From: Whitmania pigra
Taxonomy: Eukaryota; Annelida; Clitellata; Hirudinida; Haemopidae
Reading direction: 5' to 3'
DNA length: 64,000 nt
Assembly (NCBI GenBank): GCA_021613335.1
Contig: JAJTWR010000021.1
Location: forward strand, 1,982,501 to 2,046,500
A program made the translations under genes and the position numbers. The notes under the pieces were generated by a model, which had not been told where the DNA came from, made no database searches, and was given only the letters and a program-made list of their open reading frames with translations. Shown here in pieces: positions 41,478 through 58,481 of the stretch. The number at the start of each line of letters is the position of its first letter. The stretch's first letter is position 1.

Positions 41478-42355
41478 CCTTCACAGTGAAGCTCTGTCCC
41501 AGAGCATGATACATCCGCATAACTTTAGTATCTGCTTCAAGAATTGATCTCAATTTATTTAAAAAACCTTATATCTTTCAATGCAATTATAAAGCCCATT
41601 GATTCATTTTTGGTTCTTGAAAGGAGACTTCAACTTTGAAATCTCTGCCATAAATTCATGTTATAATTGAAGCATTGTTTGGACCTCAGCAATTCTATAC
41701 CTTCACAGTGAAGTTGTGTCTCACGGCATGGCACATCCGCAGAGCATCCAAGTACGAAAGTGAAACATGTTCGTTTATGACCAGTTGTGGTTATTGCCAC
41801 ATTTCTGGCGCCAGATGCTTTCACCGTTCTTAAGGCAGGAATGTCGAAAGCCATTGGAACTTTATCCATATTAATGACATTAATTAAGTGTTATTACAAT
41901 TTCTCGCGCCAATCTCCTAGGCTACAAATCTTCGAAAATCGTGCCTTTTACATTGCCAATCGTCAGGACTTGTCCAACAGCTGTTCTGGTCATAACTGAC
42001 AATCCGTTTTTCCATGAGGGGGCCTGCCTTGAAATCATTAATTTTATTCTCATCGGCCAATATCCTGGCTTTCAGTTGGATGGCTTTTGTTGAAACTCCT
42101 CGGCTTCTCTTCCTTTGTTCCAAGACCCATAGCTTTAGATCAGACTCTAAAAAGTTATTTAGCCATTTCACATCTTAGCACGTTTTCTCGGATTCAGTTT
42201 CTCAAGCAACCATTCTTTTTTCATTCGTCAACCGACACTTCATTAACATTGAACTTCCCGAGCAGATGCTTTGTCGCTTATGTTTTTGCCCAAGAAACGA
42301 CTTTAGCTTGTAGGCAGCAGTGTACTAGTTGCGTTTATCAGCCATTTTCTTAATG
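41478..42355 (-). pseudogene. pogo-superfamily transposase pseudogene (POGK-like)
   Basis: Minus strand, 5' to 3'. At about 42350-42175 there is an N-terminal DNA-binding segment with stops (AYKLKSFLGKNIS, then a basic PRKRAK motif). At 42171-41930 comes an HTH region (LKLWVLEQRKRSRGVSTKAI). At 41869-41640 is the start of the DDE domain (MDKVPMAFDIPALRTVKASG and TTGHKRTCFTFVLGCSAD), the first being the segment that in active pogo enzymes holds the first catalytic Asp. Frameshifts and a missing C-terminal half make it inactive. A roughly 48-bp segment, TACCTTCACAGTGAAG onward, occurs at both 41478 and 41697, a local duplication. Confidence 0.75.
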
Positions 42356-42558
42356 ACATCGATATTTCAATCAAGCGCAATTCTATCTACATAACACTGT
42401 ATTTATCACTTCAAGCATCGGCCGCTCAGCCAACAGAAGAACAGAAAAAGCCCTAAACTTGTATTTACTTGTTACTCTGCCTTGGAGCTCCGACAGGGAT
42501 CCTCACAGGAATTTCCCCCGTCTTTAAACTTTTCGGCTCTGAATTTTCTTACGTTTTC

Positions 42559-42575
42559 GGGGGGGGGGGGGGGGG
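42559..42575 (+). repeat. Poly(G) tract
   Basis: A run of about 17 G in otherwise AT-rich DNA. On the minus strand the flanking GC-rich sequence has an open frame of 65 codons with no recognised family. Confidence 0.9.
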
Positions 42576-42654
42576 CGCATCCGGTGATCAGCCGGATGAA
42601 CCTGTCGCTTTCGTCTTTCTGGATCCAGCTCTTAACGCCGGCACGAGCTTCATA

Positions 42655-43118
42655 ATAGCCCGGTGACAAAATAGCTCAGGGCGAAATAGGACTATGGTCA
42701 AAACAGCCCGTCCAAATAGCGGTAAAATTGGTTCATTGTGGATTTGTTACTTGTCCACATGACGTGATGATAAAGTGATTCACTTTGTATGACTCTAATA
42801 TGTTAGACGTCAATCGATAACATAGATTAAATTCCAATTCAAACCCTTCATTGTACACATTGCAACGGGAACTCGGGGAAGGATAAAAAAAAATTAGACG
42901 ATCAAAAGAACTTTCGTGACTTAATGAGTGTCTGGTAAATTCTTTATGCACATTGCACATGTTGTTTGTCAATTGATAATTTATATATTATTAAATACCA
43001 ACTTGAAAAGTCCATGAAAAGTGAGGAAGTAGCCGAAATTCTAATAATATTTTAGACAATAAATCTTCCACTGTTTTGACGAGCCTATTTTGTCGCCGGG
43101 CTGTTATGACGGGTCACC
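42655..43118. mobile_element. hAT-like MITE of the 2123-2875 family
   Basis: Left end AGCCCGGTGACAAAATAGCT with further GxCAAAAYAGCCC units; right end TTTTGTCGCCGGGCTGTTAT and GACGGGTCACC, the same terminal sequence as at 2856-2875. The interior is AT-rich without coding capacity. Confidence 0.6.
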
Positions 43119-43280
43119 TTTTAAAATATGCATTACCACAACATTAGCAAAACTTCAATTCCTTCTTCTCTAAAATTTATTTGCATCAAATATGAATGAA
43201 TGAAGTTTTACCTCATAGTCGAACTTTCCAAATTATAAAAAGTTCGTCTGTATGGAGACACGACATTCAAATCATTTTAT

Positions 43281-43924
43281 TTCACCAACAGGGTGTCAAG
43301 ATATTATCGATGAAAGCGCCAACCGAGGGACTGCTACAATAAATATTATGCTACTACTTGCTACAAAACTTGTAGTGCTCTTGTTCAAAACCGATCGGAT
43401 GCCAATTGCCTTTATAGAGACAAGGGTTTTCAGAAAGGGTGCCTGAGATGTGTCATCTCTCCACTCGATTTTGTTGTCAAACCTGTGCCGACTATTTCTT
43501 GTCAACCGATACCAGTAAGTACAGCATATCTGTCATTCCAATTACTGCAAGTTCAAATACCGAACCAAGAGGTCTTTTTGTTATAGCATTTAATAGTATA
43601 TTTATATACATTTTAAATATTCTATTTTGTCATTTATAAATATAAACTGTTTTGTCAGAATTTAAAATAGTAACAGAAGCTATAACCAGCTCTGTCTTAT
43701 CTTCTGTTTAAAGTTTCTGAAGCAATATCCTAATTGTCTTGCGGCACAATAAAACATGCATTTTTTTTCAGATTCTTCCGGAAATGAAGCTGAATTTACT
43801 TTTAATACTTCCATCTCGCCAGACACGACCACTCTCATGTCTACAAAATTGCCTATTACAACAACTGATATTTCAACTATCTCTTCTTCTTCTGAAGCAA
43901 CAACTATCGACATAAATTTAGCAG
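43281..43924 (+). CDS. Candidate exons of a secreted Cys-rich (ShK-like) and Ser/Thr-rich protein
   Basis: Three exon-like blocks lie on the plus strand. 43316-43430 includes a Cys-rich frame with a C-x8-C-x3-C pattern (CYNKYYATTCYKTCSAL), like the end of an ShK domain. 43434-43514, between TTTTCAG and GTAAGT, encodes PEMCHLSTRFCCQTCADYF, another ShK-like Cys pattern. 43772-43924, between a T8 CAG acceptor and a GTATTG donor, encodes 51 residues rich in Ser/Thr (mucin-like). The last two are symmetric phase-1 exons and join in frame. The first block shows competing frames (CQDIIDESANRG sits one frame off), so it may be frameshifted. No start or end exon was found. The gene assignment is tentative. 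Confidence 0.35.
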
Positions 43925-44640
43925 GTATTGTATTTGGTCATCTATCATTTTCATTTTAAAACTTATTATTTTGACAAATTTTGCTAAATCAAGTATTTTT
44001 TAAGACTTTGAAATTGGAAAGGCGTCTACTTTCGCTAGTTTTAATTTACCGGAAAATACAACTTTTCCCTCCTCAACAACACCATGTTATTGTTCCAAGG
44101 CGTCTGGGGAGAACCATTGTTAGGATAGTGCAAGCCGCTGGTCAATCAAAATCAAAGTTTCTGCAATGACAAAAACTTTTAAAAATACTGCTGTGCTTTT
44201 TGTAGAGCTGTGAAAGTGTTCAGGGATCGCGATTCATTTATGCAGCGCCATACGCATAGATTCAGAGGCGCTTATTGTCATCTATTTACATCTACATTTA
44301 CATTAGCAATTCCAGCTACCACTTTGCAACTGTTACTCTGATCTAACTTGCACATATATTTATACATAATCAAATAATTGTGATATAGATTAGTACAAAA
44401 GTGATGAAGACGTTTCCCTTGCAATACATGGGGAGGAATTTCACTTGCACACTTTTTAGTGGAATACATCCATAGTCTGTCTGTGAAGCAAATAATAAAG
44501 ACTATTTACTCATACGGGTTAACAAATGTGCCAAATTTCAGCAAAACCCAAGATGGTGCTGTCAAATGTTGTATTGATTTGACGTAGAATGACCCGAGTG
44601 TTTCAAGCAACTGGTGTTGATACTAATGCCTTATTAAAAG
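43925..44640. other. Intergenic, nothing recognised
   Basis: No exon or repeat with support. Confidence 0.35.
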
Positions 44641-44641
44641 C

Positions 44642-44810
44642 ACATTTTAGAATTCTAGATGGCCATTTATTTATAAATACTATTAATATTATCCGTTATA
44701 AGAGGCATGCGTTTTTGGCGTCGAATATATCATCGTAAACCGTAAATCGACGTGTCAATAAAGAGCAATTCCTCTTGTTTCTGGAGTTTCCAACCCTTAT
44801 TTGTCATATC
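44642..44810 (-). pseudogene. Partial, internally deleted copy of SF3B6 and its 3' flank
   Basis: 44642-44695 resembles 55392-55445, the sequence about 200 bp downstream of the SF3B6 stop. 44705-44805 resembles 55776-55870, the middle of the SF3B6 coding region (the stretch ending around FDAKNACD). The 330 bp between these two parts in the parent are missing here. The copy has substitutions and stops. It is a decayed duplicate. Confidence 0.7.
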
Positions 44811-44844
44811 ACCTCTTCATGACTTCATGGGACAGCGAGAACAC

Positions 44845-44890
44845 AAGGTGCCTGTGACGCTATGCAAATGGCGCTTTGTAAATTTAATGT
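44845..44890 (+). repeat. SINE family 2 tail fragment
   Basis: GACGCTATGCAAATGGCGCT resembles GACGCTATGCATATAGCGCT at 655-674 and is followed by a TTG-rich tail. Confidence 0.4.
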
Positions 44891-44899
44891 TGTTGTTGC

Positions 44900-45700
44900 T
44901 GTTGTTGTTAATACCCATCTATCAGCTAAATAACTTTATGTATCAGGGATATAGCATCCCATGCAGTACTCTAAGGAGCATCAGTGAGTTATTGCGTAAA
45001 ACCTTACATCCTTATGCTTGAATCTAAAATTAATTAATTGGTGTCTGTTATCGCAAATAGAAACAATAAAATCAGAAAATCATTATGTACAAATTGAATT
45101 GCCAACACGACATGAAAACATCAAACATTTTATTTCAAAAAATTGTTTTTGAAAACGTCCTTTTACTATCATTTAACATGCTGTTTGTCTGCTTTTCCTT
45201 GTGAATATCGTTTGCCTAAAAACGGATAATCAATCAATCAATTTATTTATCTATTAAAAAATTATGGTAAATATGCAAAGGTAAACACATTGTTGGATGT
45301 TTAATGGGGTAGGTCGTCAAAAAAATTTGACTTTGGATAGTGATAAAATGTTGCTCCTGGACTATATTAATAAAAATCATATTCGAAATTTTTTTCGAAA
45401 TTATTTTTTTGTCTTCTACTGCCACCGGAGGATGGAAGGAATACCACATATTTGCTACTGTAGCTGGTTTTTCTTCTGTGTTTCATTGATTATATTTAGA
45501 TTTATTTCTATGTTTCTGTGTGCAGATTAAATGTATACAAATAAAGTTCTAATGAAGAAAAATTAGTTATTTTACAAACTCTGCAGCAAACTATGGCCGT
45601 TACTCGAGCACAAGTTACTCGTTCCCGTACAAAAATTAAAAAAAGGATTCTGATAAAAGAAGGCAGAGCGAAAGCTTTAGCATAATTGATTGCTAAACAG
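44900..45700. other. Intergenic, nothing recognised
   Basis: No supported gene. A short basic open frame at 45594-45685 (MAVTRAQVTRSRTKIKKR) precedes the LINE remnant and might belong to it. Confidence 0.3.
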
Positions 45701-45724
45701 GACGATTTATGTTTGACTTAGCAT

Positions 45725-46110
45725 GTCTATATATTCGTATACGTATAGAAGCTGCCAAGCAGGACTACAAATCCACAAAGGACGCTGCAAGCTGGCCATT
45801 CTCAACTCCTGAGCATCTTCTATCAAGGAAGAACTCAGCTCCAACGCCAATCCACGTTCCATGTGACGCTCACTTCATAGTCTTTTGCATAGTAACCCTC
45901 GTCAACACTACTCTGACGCTAAGTCTCTCGTCACCTCATTCAACACATTTTTTATTTCAAAAATTGCCAACATTCATCACTCAATCGCCAATACACTTTC
46001 TTCTTCATCTATCTCATCCCTTCCAACCAGGCAGTTCACTGGCACGGCCCTTTCAACACTCCCTCCAGATTCTGCAGAAGTAAGAAAATTCATAATTCCT
46101 CCTCTGAACG
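45725..46110 (+). pseudogene. LINE (CR1/Jockey-like) endonuclease-RT linker fragment
   Basis: Two overlapping plus-strand frames give STKDAASWPFSTPEHLLSRK and KSLVTSFNTFFISKIANIHH, which resemble the linker between the endonuclease and RT domains of CR1/RTE/Jockey ORF2 (a TKDxxxLFxxxNxLL motif, then an LAxxFNxFFxxKI motif). The RT core is absent and a frameshift lies near 45890. Confidence 0.5.
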
Positions 46111-46240
46111 TTGATGCAGAGGATTACCATAGTCTTGTAAATTGTAAAGATTTTCAGAGTAATCTCCATCCTACGTCGAAGGATGTAAATAATGATGAAA
46201 TTGAAAATTTAACGCAAATAATGCAAAAAAATGGACGTTA
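46110..46240 (+). other. Short open stretch of unknown nature
   Basis: The frame downstream of the LINE linker continues with an acidic, Asn-rich sequence (DAEDYHSLVNCKDF onward) and a stop at about 46239-46241. I do not recognise it. It could be LINE-derived or an unrelated exon. Confidence 0.25.
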
Positions 46241-46864
46241 GATGCCTTCTCATGCCACACCCAAAATGTGGAAAAACATCAAATTTGTTAAAGAAGCAGC
46301 AGCAACAGTTTGTGGAGATGTGAGAAGAGACGGATCTATTAGAGCAAAACTTCTATTTAGGTAGTATATTTCTCATTTCTATTCAAAAAAAAGGTTGTAC
46401 AACCCAAGAAAACTGACTCGGCATGAGTTATGCACTTTTGCATAATTATATGTTTAAATAATTTGCATTCTGCGCAGTTATATTTATGTAAAATGATAGA
46501 TTCAAATAAATAAATTCATAATATATTATTTTATAATTACTAATAACAAAATTAATCACTGAATTAAGAAGCTATAGCATTTTCCTTATATATATCAATA
46601 TCGAATAATGACTGATTTTCAATGCCAAGGGGGTAAGTGAAGGCAAAATTATTTTTAAAAAAATTCTTTTTTATAATTTTATTTAGATTCTAGAGCAACA
46701 TTATTTTGCTATCCAAAATCTAACAAATAAATTGCTTAATGTTTAAGTTGATGCTTGAAACATCTGCATTATATTTGAGACACTAAATTGAATTTATGCG
46801 GTAGAAAGTGAAGTGAATAACATAAACAATTAGCAACTAATCATAACACAGAGAAATAACAATC

Positions 46865-52180
<5,316 letters not shown>

Positions 52181-52189
52181 TCTCAAGCT

Positions 52190-53625
52190 TAATGAAGTTT
52201 CGAAGAGGGACCGATAAATCTGTTCGTCAATGTCAGATCGCAGAAACTTGAAAATTTATATTTTAGAAATTTTAAATCTCATTTGAAATGCAAATTCAAT
52301 TATTACACTTCATTCCTATTTTTTTATCGGGGACTACAAAATGTAATTTAACTGATGTTCAGAATACTGTTATGTTTAAAGCTAATTAAATAAAACCCAT
52401 GTGCTTAACATTCACTTATTAGTTCACGCTAATGTCTTTAATTACATGCAATAAACTTATCATTAAGAGCAACAAACTTATAATTAATATAACATTATAA
52501 TTAACGCGCCGCAAAGTTATTTATTAACATTCAATTATTTATTTTAATTAATGAATATCAACGAACGAACACTCCAGGTGAGATAGGATGTCGATCGATC
52601 TGACGAAATGTTTTTATAGCATAGCAGTGGGGAAGTACCTCCTGCTTAATTGGACTGTACTCGCTTGCATTCTGACACCTTTTCAAGTTTCTGAACACAA
52701 AGGGTCGGGAAGGTAAACTATAATTTTTACTTTGGAGAAACTCAGTAATTATAATAAATTATTATAAGTTAAAATTAAACTAAATTTAAAAATTCATTAT
52801 TAGTAATCACTCATCGGCTGAGTGCCAGTTATTTCCGGAGATGAGTCAAGGTTCCGATGAATTGTCACAGACAATTATTTTTGATCGGAAAAAACCTGCG
52901 TCAATTGATGTTATTTAGGAAGATTCACGCGTTAATGTAATAGATCAACATAGTGACTAACCAGAAATTACCGAGATGTTGACTATGTGTCATTTTCATT
53001 AGCGTTCAATAAATGTTGATCAGGATTCAGATAATTGAACTGTCCTTGTGAAAAAGCCATTTTTCTTTGTCAAAAGAACTTAAATTTTTTTTTCGATGCA
53101 AGAGCCATCGTTGACAGCTGCTGCGTAAATTACTTTACGTTACATTTAGAAGATGTCAAGAATTGGCCGACCTGCCACAACCTTCTGTAAGTTTCTTAGG
53201 AGTTTCTTCAGAATAAAATATTTCTTTTGAAACTTCTTCGAATCTTTTTGATGAAATTGTAACTTAATAAAAACAATTACATATCTCTCACCTTAACTTA
53301 AAATAGAAATTTTAAGACGATCTCTGTGGTCTCGATCTTAAATGCAGTCCTAGTTCTAATTATTCGGCAATTGTTATTCAATGATCACATCAGCTCAGAA
53401 GAATGTTCTCAATAAAATTATTTCCATTAATCATTGTTACTAAAATTCATTTGAAAAATGAAGAAAACTTAAAATAGGTAGAGCCACTGCATTTGGTCCA
53501 CTTAAAACTTGATGAGGGGGGACAACTGCTGTTTTCACAAAGTTTATTTTGGACAAAGGTTTTTAAATTTTAATTATTTAATTAAATTAGGTAACATAGG
53601 TACTAAATTACATGTTATAATAATA
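52190..53625. other. Upstream region of the SLC5 gene, nothing recognised
   Basis: No TATA box or non-coding exon of the SLC5 gene could be assigned with confidence, and no other gene is visible. Confidence 0.35.
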
Positions 53626-53627
53626 AT

Positions 53628-53634
53628 AAATTAA

Positions 53635-53675
<41 letters not shown>

Positions 53676-53690
53676 CAACAACAACAATAA
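53628..53690 (+). repeat. Short (AAT)n/(AAC)n microsatellite
   Basis: About 60 bp of AAT units passing into ACA units. Confidence 0.9.
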
Positions 53691-54271
53691 TTAACATCGT
53701 AATTCCCGCATCATCATTACTATCTAGCTAGCAGTTCGTTGAATGACGTTCCAGTTACGATATTTGACATTAATCTCTAACGCAATGGATTTGAAGGTAA
53801 ACAATAATTTTTGTGCAATGTACTGAAACACTCTAGATTTTTACGTACGCTTTACATACTTTTCAAATTTATCAATCTCTCTTGAGAATCTCAACAAAAC
53901 ATGGAGATAAATTTGCCTGTATCAACCAGAAACACTAGGGAGCATGAATTTTCATATTTCATAAAATCAAACCATAGAATTAAATAAGAAAAAAGTTAAA
54001 TCAAATTATAATTTATATAAAAGTCAGTTATGTAGCTTATTTACTTTATTAATAATTAATTTTATAATAAATGGTTTCAATCTATTTTCAAATCCTTATT
54101 CGAATCATCTTTCAATTCTTGAACACTTGAATATTTCTTTCTAGCAAGCATATGAGCCAAAGTTATGTAATGCACTCTATCATCTTATTTTTTAAGTGTT
54201 TTCAATTACGAAAAATTGTCGTTTTGAAATCTTTTATTGTTATTAAAACTAGTATCATTAATATTAAATCA

Positions 54272-54763
<492 letters not shown>

Positions 54764-54985
54764 TAACTAAGCATCTAGTATTGCATCATCTGCTAATCGC
54801 TATTAATAAGTTTATCAATATAATTATGTGATTATATTGGTTTAAAATACATGTACAACATATTACTAGTGTTGAGAAAAGTCAATTTATTAACAATTTA
54901 TTTATCAATTATCATAATTATATCACCACATTATTATATTCTTATTATTGCACTTTTAATTTTTAATGAGTATTTATACACATTC

Positions 54986-55150
54986 AACGAAAACCATGAG
55001 GACACCCCGTAATTTTGTGATAACTCGATAAACAAGAAATTTGATTGTGGTGATATTTTAGTATGCAGTTTAATAATACGTTTGTGGTTATTCCTGATTT
55101 TTTCGCAAAAATATTTTCGTGCAATAATTTAAAAATTCAGAAAACTTGGA
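54986..55150. repeat. Dispersed repeat, copy 2 (partner at 1740)
   Basis: Begins CGAAAACCATGAGGACACCC and parallels 1740-1905 over about 160 bp. Confidence 0.45.
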
Positions 55151-55613
55151 AGAGTGGGCTATTATCTCGCTAAAGTAGTTGTACACCTTCCATATAATTA
55201 GAATTTATGCAATAATTTTTACCATTACCTTAGCCAACCTGTCTAAACAATCATTACACAGCCCTCATATTCGTCTTTCAGTTCAGTTGCTTAAAAGTAA
55301 AATAATTCCCTGGGCTAAATAAATGTTCCACTTCTAGCAAACATCGCCTTAAGATTTGTATTTGACATTTATGAATGGGTCATTTAATAGAACATTTTAG
55401 AAATCTCGGTGGCCAATTATTTATAAATACAACTAATATTCCAGCATTAGAGAGAAATCACAGTTTTCGAAAACAAATTTTTATTTAACTTTATAGAGAT
55501 CCAATCATAATAATAACCATCAAAACTTTAATAAGCATCAACATTTAAATCGCAAAGTTTTAAAATGTTACCGTTGAATCAACAACAGCCACTACAACAT
55601 TTTCGGCAGCGTT

Positions 55614-55991
55614 TTACTTCTTTGTGAGTTGGGGCGTTTCGAGGTCATACTTGTTCTTCATGGTCTCCAACTGCGCAGAAGTCTTCTGAATATCTGTTTT
55701 CTTGAACTGCTTTTTGGTTTGATAGTAGAGTACAGCCAGGTATCTGTTGCAGACGTTGAAGCCTGAGAGGTGATCGCATGCGTTTTTGGCGTCGAAGATA
55801 TCATCGTAAACTACAAGTGCAGTTCCTTTGGTTTCTGGGGTGATTCCAACCCTTATTTGTCTTATGGCCCCGTACTTGCCAAATATGTCGTACATTTCTT
55901 CCGAAGTTATTTTGTAAGGAAGATTTTTCACGTACAAAATTCTGTTCACTTCCTGTGGAAGTCGCACGTTGTTTTTCTTACTGAAAGCCAT
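55614..55991 (-). CDS. SF3B6: Splicing factor SF3B6 (SF3b 14 kDa, p14), intronless
   Basis: Encodes 125 residues, the usual length of p14, the SF3b subunit of U2 snRNP that contacts the branch-point adenosine. A single RRM shows RNP2 RILYVKNLP (about 18-26) and an RNP1 region around [10 protein letters not shown], followed by the highly conserved [20 protein letters not shown] stretch, then a basic C-terminal helix that in other animals contacts SF3B1. The ATG at 55991 gives [18 protein letters not shown], matching the family start. No introns are present. A possible poly(A) signal lies at 55480-55485 (-). A decayed partial copy is at 44.64-44.81 kb. Confidence 0.97.
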   Translation of the reverse strand: MAFSKKNNVRLPQEVNRILYVKNLPYKITSEEMYDIFGKYGAIRQIRVGITPETKGTALVVYDDIFDAKNACDHLSGFNVCNRYLAVLYYQTKKQFKKTDIQKTSAQLETMKNKYDLETPQLTKK

Positions 55992-56049
55992 TTTGAAATT
56001 CTTCTAAGTTAAGCAAGCTAGTGTGTTCTTGTAAATTATAGTTCAAATT

Positions 56050-56655
56050 ATAATTCAAAGTATTGCATTTTGACTAACCCGAATGGAAAATAGGATCATA
56101 AAAGATTCAAAATATAATTAGCTATAAAATTTTAATTATATTTAGAAAAACATAATTGGTCTTTTTTTGCATTAGCATTAATAATAACGCATACATTAAA
56201 AATATTATTATAATTCATATTTAAAATAAAAAATAAAAAATATTATAACTAAGTCTATAATAATAGAAATATAATTGTCTATAGTAATAGTACACCAAAG
56301 CATTAAAAAAATGATATACGAAACTGAATTCAGACAAATGTTAAATTTGTCCCCGCCAAACGAATACAGATCCAAGCAGATTTTTTCTTCTAGCCAAAAG
56401 TCGGGATAGGCAAGAGTCAATCGATATTTGTCAATCATTGTCCCAACGGACAGGCCCGTAACAAGAAAATGAGATCGGTGGGGGTTTAATTTTTGATTTT
56501 TCAAAATCAAAATCAAGTGATAATCATCATTTATTAAAAACAGTTTTAAGATTTTATGATTTTTGTCATTAAAATTTACAAATAAAACCATTTTTTAATG
56601 TTTCGGGAGATTTGATCACGTAACCCCCTCAAATACGGATTTGACAATGACCCTC
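56050..56655. other. Intergenic, nothing recognised
   Basis: AT-rich. An open frame at 56208-56591 (-) has low-complexity hydrophobic composition and no recognised similarity. Confidence 0.4.
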
Positions 56656-56662
56656 AAGTTGT

Positions 56663-56790
56663 GCGTCCGCATGGCCTAATGGTTAAGGCTGCGCCTCTCA
56701 CGATGGCTGCGCGGATTCGAACCCCGTTGCGGGTGCACCGAACTAATCATCTAGCTATGCAACGGACGTTAATGGAACAATCGGCCCACA
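56663..56790 (+). mobile_element. tRNA-derived SINE (family 1)
   Basis: A tRNA-like head contains an A box (TGGCCTAATGG, about 56673-56683) and a B box (GGATTCGAACC, about 56712-56722). TGCGTCC at the start can pair with GGGTGCA near 56735, but a mismatched T stem and extra bases rule out a functional tRNA. The tail AATCATCTAGCTATGCAACG and GACGTTAATGG is shared with 36055-36170 and resembles the 3' end of the LINE at 26.66 kb. Confidence 0.8.
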
Positions 56791-56902
56791 AGCGATGTTC
56801 CTAAACACGTTGGTCCGACATTTCTTTCGACGGCCCTGGTTACACGATGATAGCCGTTATTAACTAAAAACAGAATAATGCAAGCAAATTAAATTCACTA
56901 CT

Positions 56903-58477
56903 TGAGTGACTTATTGAAATAATTTTAAAAATTTATTATTCACAATAAATCCTCATTTATTTTAATTGTTGACATACGATTACAATATTATGACCAGTTC
57001 AATTTTCTTAAATATTTTTATACTTCTCCGTTGTTATTTGTAAACAAGAAAAATAGAACCAAACGTGAAGGAATTTGTTTAAATTGTTTCTAATTTCACG
57101 TTAAAATCCAAATTTGAGATATTTTCGCATTTATTTAATGTGCACAAATGTCGCACCAAAATGTAACGTTTAAAAATGTTAACTTTTACATTGTTATGTT
57201 TTCGTTATTGCAATCTTTAACAGTTTAAACACAATGTCAATAACAGCTAATCAAAACAGTTCAGAAGGCAAGATGGCCACACCAAATACACGCCTAACAA
57301 AAGATCTGTAATCGAACAAAATATAAACATAGACATATGTCACATCTCCCCTTATACAACTAATGTCCTTCATTGATCGGATGATGATGGAACTCCTTCC
57401 CTTAGAGATCTGCAAAACGGACTGGAGGTTTGGAGATCCTTCCTGACCTAGTCCGGTATTCAGTCATCGTAGAATCAGTGGGGTGTACTGAAGGTGCTTC
57501 AGTCGGTTCTTGGTTGTTTTCATTGACCTCTATGGAGCCCATAGAACCGTCCGTTTGAACTGAAATGACTGGAGGAGATTCCTCTGTGGCTATGAGATGA
57601 CGCCGATTTCTCCTGAGTTTTCCACCCGACTCTGTAGTCACGATGTACGATCGAGGGGCGTCATGCTTGTTGTCCACTTGTCCTAGAATCCACTGGCCTT
57701 GATGACGTATTCTAACTGTTTCTCCTGGCTGCAGTTCTGGTAGGCTACGAGCTCCTCTGTCGTAGTACATCTTCTGCTTTTTCTGCAAGTTTTTTAGTTG
57801 TTTCTGGCTATTAACCGCTTGGGGCATCAGCAGAGACTTTGGAGCTGGCAGTTTAGTTCGAAGAGCTCTACTCATAAGAAGCTGGGCTGGACTGAAGGTA
57901 CTCCCAGTGATTGGAGAGGTACGGTATTGCAAAAGACCTATATGAGCGTCTGTTCCTCCTTCATGAGCCTTCTTTAATAGCTTCTTCACTGTCTGAATTG
58001 CTCTTTCTGCTTGGCCATTGCTTTGGGCATAGTTGAAAATTCCACTCGGCAGCAAATTTTTTCATGACTATGCTCGAACTAGGCATGTTGTCAGCCATGA
58101 CGATTTCGGGAATTCCATGACAAGCAAAAACTTCCTTCAGTTGATCCATCACAGAGATTGCCGTTTTTCCTTTCAAGAGGCCCACCTCCGGATATTTGGA
58201 GTAGTAATCAACCACTATTAGGTAGTCTTTGCCATCTAGAGAAAAAATATCAACTCCAACTTTTTCCCAAGGTCGATCTGGAATGGGGTGTGGGATCAAG
58301 GGCTCTTTAGGTTGCATGTTCCTATATTTACTACAGATGTTGCACCTTTTCACTAATTGCTCAATGTCAAGCGACATATTTGGCCAAAATTGTGCAGAAG
58401 GCAAGATGGCCACACCAAACACACGCCTAACAAAAGATCTGTAATCGAACAAAATATAAACATAGACATATGTCACA
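56903..58477 (-). mobile_element. Internally deleted Ty3/Gypsy-like LTR retrotransposon
   Basis: Minus-strand element. The proposed 3' LTR is 56903-57345 (starts TGTGACATATG, ends GTCACTCA), preceded by a polypurine tract AAGGGGAGA at 57346-57354. At the other end only the first 83 bp of a 5' LTR are present (58395-58477), fused directly to integrase coding sequence. Four-base TACT sequences border both ends (56899-56902 and 58478-58481, the latter reading TACT), a possible target-site duplication. All of gag, protease, RT and RNase H is missing. Confidence 0.7.
57402..58395 (-). pseudogene. Gypsy-type integrase with C-terminal domain (frameshifted)
   Basis: The minus-strand frame 57961-58476 enters from LTR sequence and then encodes the zinc-binding end (CNICSKYRN), the linker PIPDRPWEKVGVDIF and the core DYLIVVDYYSKYPEVGLL, with the second catalytic Asp in VMADN. 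A frameshift at about 58040-58055 leads to the frame 57402-58055 with SNGQAERAIQTVKKLL (catalytic Glu), then the C-terminal LQPGETVRIRHQGQW domain and a terminal RTRSGRISKPPVRF motif. This belongs to the metazoan K02A2.6-like Gypsy group. The N-terminal half of the zinc finger has been deleted. Confidence 0.85.
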
Positions 58478-58481
58478 TACT

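Noticed and set aside
56208..56591. 127-codon minus-strand frame
   Set aside because: Low-complexity hydrophobic translation of AT-rich DNA; no family resemblance.
56663..56742. Functional tRNA gene
   Set aside because: A and B boxes are present, but the T stem is mismatched and extra bases lie before the acceptor strand. A second copy with the same 3' tail shows it is a SINE.
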